Shown here: piece after piece, positions 7,071 to 8,641 of the stretch
How the letters are laid out: every line of letters starts with the position of its first letter
How positions within the stretch are numbered: the stretch's first letter is position 1
Origin: Acutalibacter sp.
Lineage (GTDB): Bacteria > Bacillota > Clostridia > Oscillospirales > Acutalibacteraceae
Assembly (NCBI GenBank): GCA_022801475.1
Contig: JAAWSH010000059.1
Coordinates: forward strand, 1 to 8,641
Direction: 5' to 3'
Length of the DNA: 8,641 nucleotides
Translations under genes and position numbers: made by a program
Notes under the pieces: generated by a model
What the model was told of the DNA's origin: nothing
What the model saw: only the letters and a program-made list of their open reading frames with translations
The model's database searches: none

Positions 7071-7128
7071 TTGATAAGGATAACATATTTTCCCCCTTCC
7101 CTTATCACAATATATATTGACAGGTCAA
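7071..7128. promoter_or_regulatory. operator-like inverted repeats at the cmk promoter
   Basis: TGATAAGG (7072-7079) and CCTTATCA (7100-7107) form a perfect 8-base inverted repeat with a 20-base spacer, about 10 bases upstream of the -35 box. A second palindrome, TTGAC-AG-GTCAA (7117-7128), contains the -35 hexamer itself. A protein binding there would block RNA polymerase. No regulator gene lies nearby, so this is a possibility drawn from symmetry alone. Confidence 0.4.
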
Positions 7129-7146
7129 TTAAAATGCTATTATAAT
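7117..7146 (+). promoter_or_regulatory. consensus sigma-A promoter of the cmk-plsC-ispH cluster
   Basis: A perfect TTGACA (7117-7122) and a perfect TATAAT (7141-7146) are separated by 18 bases in a local AT-rich island. The predicted start is near 7153, only about 10 bases before the chosen cmk start. The -10 box also contains the first base pairs of an upstream in-frame ATG at 7145, which therefore cannot be the start for this transcript. Confidence 0.85.
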
Positions 7147-7162
7147 GGAAAAGAGGTTTATC

Positions 7163-7834
7163 ATGTTCGCGATTGCAATTGACGGGCCGGCCGGCGCGGG
7201 AAAATCCAGCGTGGCAAAGGCTGCCGCCCAGCGGCTGGGCTTTACCTATGTGGATACTGGCGCCATGTACCGGGCCTTGGCCTTGTTTATGCTGGAAAAC
7301 GGCGTAAACCTGGAGGACCCCCAGGCCGTGACAGCCCGCCTGCCAGAGGCAAAGGTTACGCTGGCCTATGGAGAAAAGGGGCAGCGCACCCTGCTTAACG
7401 GCCGGGATGTTTCCCAGGCCATCCGCACCCAAGAGGTCTCCATGGCCACTTCCCGCTGGGTGTCCCATATCCCCCAGGTGCGGCGCTTCCTGCTGGACCT
7501 GCAAAGGGACCTGGCCCAGAGGGCCCATGTGGTGATGGACGGCCGGGACATTGGCACCGCTATTTTGCCCGGGGCCCAGCTGAAGGTGTTCCTTACCGCT
7601 TCGCCAGAGGAGCGGGCCCGGCGGCGGACCCGCCAGCTGGAGGAGGCCGGGTCTCCGGCGGACTTTGGGCAGGTGCTGGCAGAGGTGGTCCAGCGGGACA
7701 GGCAGGACCAAGAGCAGCTGGGCCAGCGTCCGGCGGACGGCGTGACCCTGGACACCACGGGGCTAAGTTTTGAGCAGGTGGTGGACCAGCTGGTGGCCCT
7801 GGCCCAAGAGCGAATGAAAAAAGATGTGGGGTGA
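7163..7834 (+). CDS. cmk: cytidylate kinase (CMP/dCMP kinase)
   Basis: This 223-residue cytosolic enzyme phosphorylates CMP and dCMP with ATP to give CDP and dCDP, feeding nucleotide and CDP-lipid synthesis. The P-loop GPAGAGKSS is at 8-16, DTGAMYRA at 31-38, the nucleotide-binding DGRDIGT at 126-132, and the arginine-rich LID at ERARRR (150-155). The length is normal for the bacterial family. The frame is open from ATG 7145, but that codon overlaps the -10 box, and the family starts close to MxAIDGPAGAGKS. ATG 7163, with AAGAGG at 7151-7156, is therefore preferred. The next gene overlaps its 3' end. The leader is very short, so initiation may depend on a partial Shine-Dalgarno sequence near the 5' end. 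Confidence 0.96.
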   Translation: MFAIAIDGPAGAGKSSVAKAAAQRLGFTYVDTGAMYRALALFMLENGVNLEDPQAVTARLPEAKVTLAYGEKGQRTLLNGRDVSQAIRTQEVSMATSRWVSHIPQVRRFLLDLQRDLAQRAHVVMDGRDIGTAILPGAQLKVFLTASPEERARRRTRQLEEAGSPADFGQVLAEVVQRDRQDQEQLGQRPADGVTLDTTGLSFEQVVDQLVALAQERMKKDVG

Positions 7835-8534
7835 CAAAGTGGCAAAAAAACGGAGCGCCAAACAGAGGCCGGCACGGCGAAAGAGCCCGCTGTACGCTTT
7901 GGGGCAGGTGATATTGGCGCTTTACTATTATCCGGTGTTCCGCCTAAAGGTGGTGGGCCGGGAGAATATGCCCAAAACCGGCCCCGTGCTGCTGTGCTGC
8001 AACCATATGGTAAAGCGGGACCCAGTGACCCTGGGGGTTTCCCTGTGGCGGCAGGTGTACTATATGGCCAAAGAAGAGCTGTTCCGCGGCAAATTCCTGG
8101 GGGGACTGCTGCGGGGGCTGGGGGCTTTTCCAGTGCGCAGGGGAAGCGGCGGGGCGGACGCCCTGGCCGACGCCTACCGTCTGCTGGATGAAAACGCCGT
8201 GGTGGGGGTGTTTATTGAGGGCACCCGCTCTAAAGACGGACTGCTGCAAAAGCCTAAGACGGGCGCGGCTCTTTTGGCCTATCGGACCAAGGCCACCGTG
8301 GTGCCGGTGTGCATTACAGCGGAGGACGGCAAGCTGCCCAGGATGTTCAAACGAACCATTGTGAATTTTGGCAAGCCTATCCCAGCGGAGCGGTTGAACA
8401 TTCCCGATGATTCCAGTATGCAGCTGCGAAAGGCCAGCCGGAAGATTATGAACGAGATTATTGGCCTGCGGGAAGAGACCCTAAAGAGCCTGGGCCTACC
8501 CTCGCAGCTGCCGGAAGGGGCTGAAAAGCTGTGA
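7824..8534 (+). CDS. plsC: 1-acyl-sn-glycerol-3-phosphate acyltransferase (PlsC-like)
   Basis: This enzyme adds the second acyl chain to lysophosphatidic acid to make phosphatidic acid at the inner membrane face. The acyltransferase motifs are complete: NHMVKRD (60-66, the HX4D catalytic pair H61/D66), GAFPVRRG (100-107), FIEGTRSKDG (130-139), and a VVPVCI segment (motif IV type). The N-terminus is strongly basic (KKRSAKQRPARRK) and precedes a hydrophobic stretch at about 23-39, fitting peripheral or monotopic membrane attachment. With ATG 7824 the protein has 236 residues and overlaps cmk by 11 bases. GTG 7839 (MAKKRSAK..., 231 residues), preceded by GGGGTGA, is an equally plausible start. 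Overlap with cmk and ispH implies translational coupling. The family contains many paralogues, so the acyl acceptor is inferred. Confidence 0.92.
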   Translation: MWGDKVAKKRSAKQRPARRKSPLYALGQVILALYYYPVFRLKVVGRENMPKTGPVLLCCNHMVKRDPVTLGVSLWRQVYYMAKEELFRGKFLGGLLRGLGAFPVRRGSGGADALADAYRLLDENAVVGVFIEGTRSKDGLLQKPKTGAALLAYRTKATVVPVCITAEDGKLPRMFKRTIVNFGKPIPAERLNIPDDSSMQLRKASRKIMNEIIGLREETLKSLGLPSQLPEGAEKL

Positions 8535-8641
8535 CGGTCCATTTGGCGAAAAGCGCTGGCTTTTGCTTTGGGGCCAAACGGGCCGTGGATATGGTCTACG
8601 ACCTATTGGAAAAGGGGAAAAAGCCGGTGACCCTGGGGGCC
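8531..8641 (+). CDS. ispH: 4-hydroxy-3-methylbut-2-enyl diphosphate reductase, N-terminus only
   Basis: The first 37 codons run from GTG 8531 to the window edge without a stop. The product MTVHLAKSAGFCFGAKRAVDMVYDLL matches the IspH (LytB) N-terminus, with the first iron-sulfur ligand cysteine at C12 in the GFCFGxxRAV context. The full enzyme reduces HMBPP to IPP and DMAPP in the last step of the MEP isoprenoid pathway. The GTG overlaps the plsC stop as GTGA, and GGAAGGGG (8513-8520) can serve as the ribosome binding site. In several Clostridia ispH is fused to ribosomal protein S1, which cannot be tested here. Confidence 0.9.
   Translation, partial: MTVHLAKSAGFCFGAKRAVDMVYDLLEKGKKPVTLGA

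Noticed and set aside
7145..7162. cmk start at ATG 7145
   Set aside because: The codon overlaps the -10 box at 7141-7146, so it lies upstream of the predicted transcript start. ATG 7163 fits the family N-terminus.
6395..7711. 438-codon open frame on the minus strand spanning the GNAT gene, the cmk promoter and cmk
   Set aside because: It runs antisense through two well-supported genes and a consensus promoter, and it shows no family signature or ribosome binding site.

Overview
This window looks like chromosomal core-genome DNA from a GC-rich Firmicute. A member of the Clostridia, such as an Oscillospiraceae/Ruminococcaceae-type gut anaerobe, is the best guess. The reasons are the strong AGGAGG-type ribosome binding sites, consensus sigma-A-like promoters in AT-rich islands, codons ending mostly in G or C, a single-chain glycyl-tRNA synthetase, and a cmk-plsC-ispH gene order. 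The lineage is inferred from gene content and style; no database was searched.

Left part (1-2778, minus strand). An unrecognised type I membrane protein runs off the left edge. It has a signal peptide, an acidic Pro/Ser/Asp-rich outer region with an internal 29-residue duplication, one transmembrane helix, and a long Pro/Arg/Gln-rich cytoplasmic tail. It has its own near-consensus promoter. Upstream of it, on the same strand, is glyQS with its own promoter and a short leader that leaves no room for a T-box.

Middle (2779-3477). About 700 bases without a convincing protein gene lie between the divergent glyQS and lepA. The part nearest glyQS has a consensus rightward promoter followed by a sequence whose ends pair in a long stem. 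This looks like a structured noncoding RNA, and 6S-like is one hypothesis. The same stretch, read leftward, ends in a good intrinsic terminator and starts at a possible promoter, so the strand is uncertain. The part nearest lepA (about 3110-3410) holds several short GC-rich hairpins of unknown role.

Right part (3478-8641, plus strand). lepA (EF4) is followed 17 bases later by an uncharacterised 338-residue soluble protein with a cysteine cluster, probably in the same operon. After a 58-base inverted repeat comes a RimJ/RimL-type GNAT acetyltransferase. A consensus promoter then starts the cluster cmk (CMP/dCMP kinase), plsC-like acyltransferase and ispH (start only). These three genes overlap end to start and are almost certainly translated from one message, linking nucleotide, phospholipid and isoprenoid synthesis.

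No CRISPR array, transposase, tRNA, rRNA or phage gene was seen. The least explained parts are the glyQS-lepA intergenic region, the repeat-rich membrane protein, the cysteine-cluster protein after lepA, and the operator-like palindromes around the cmk promoter.
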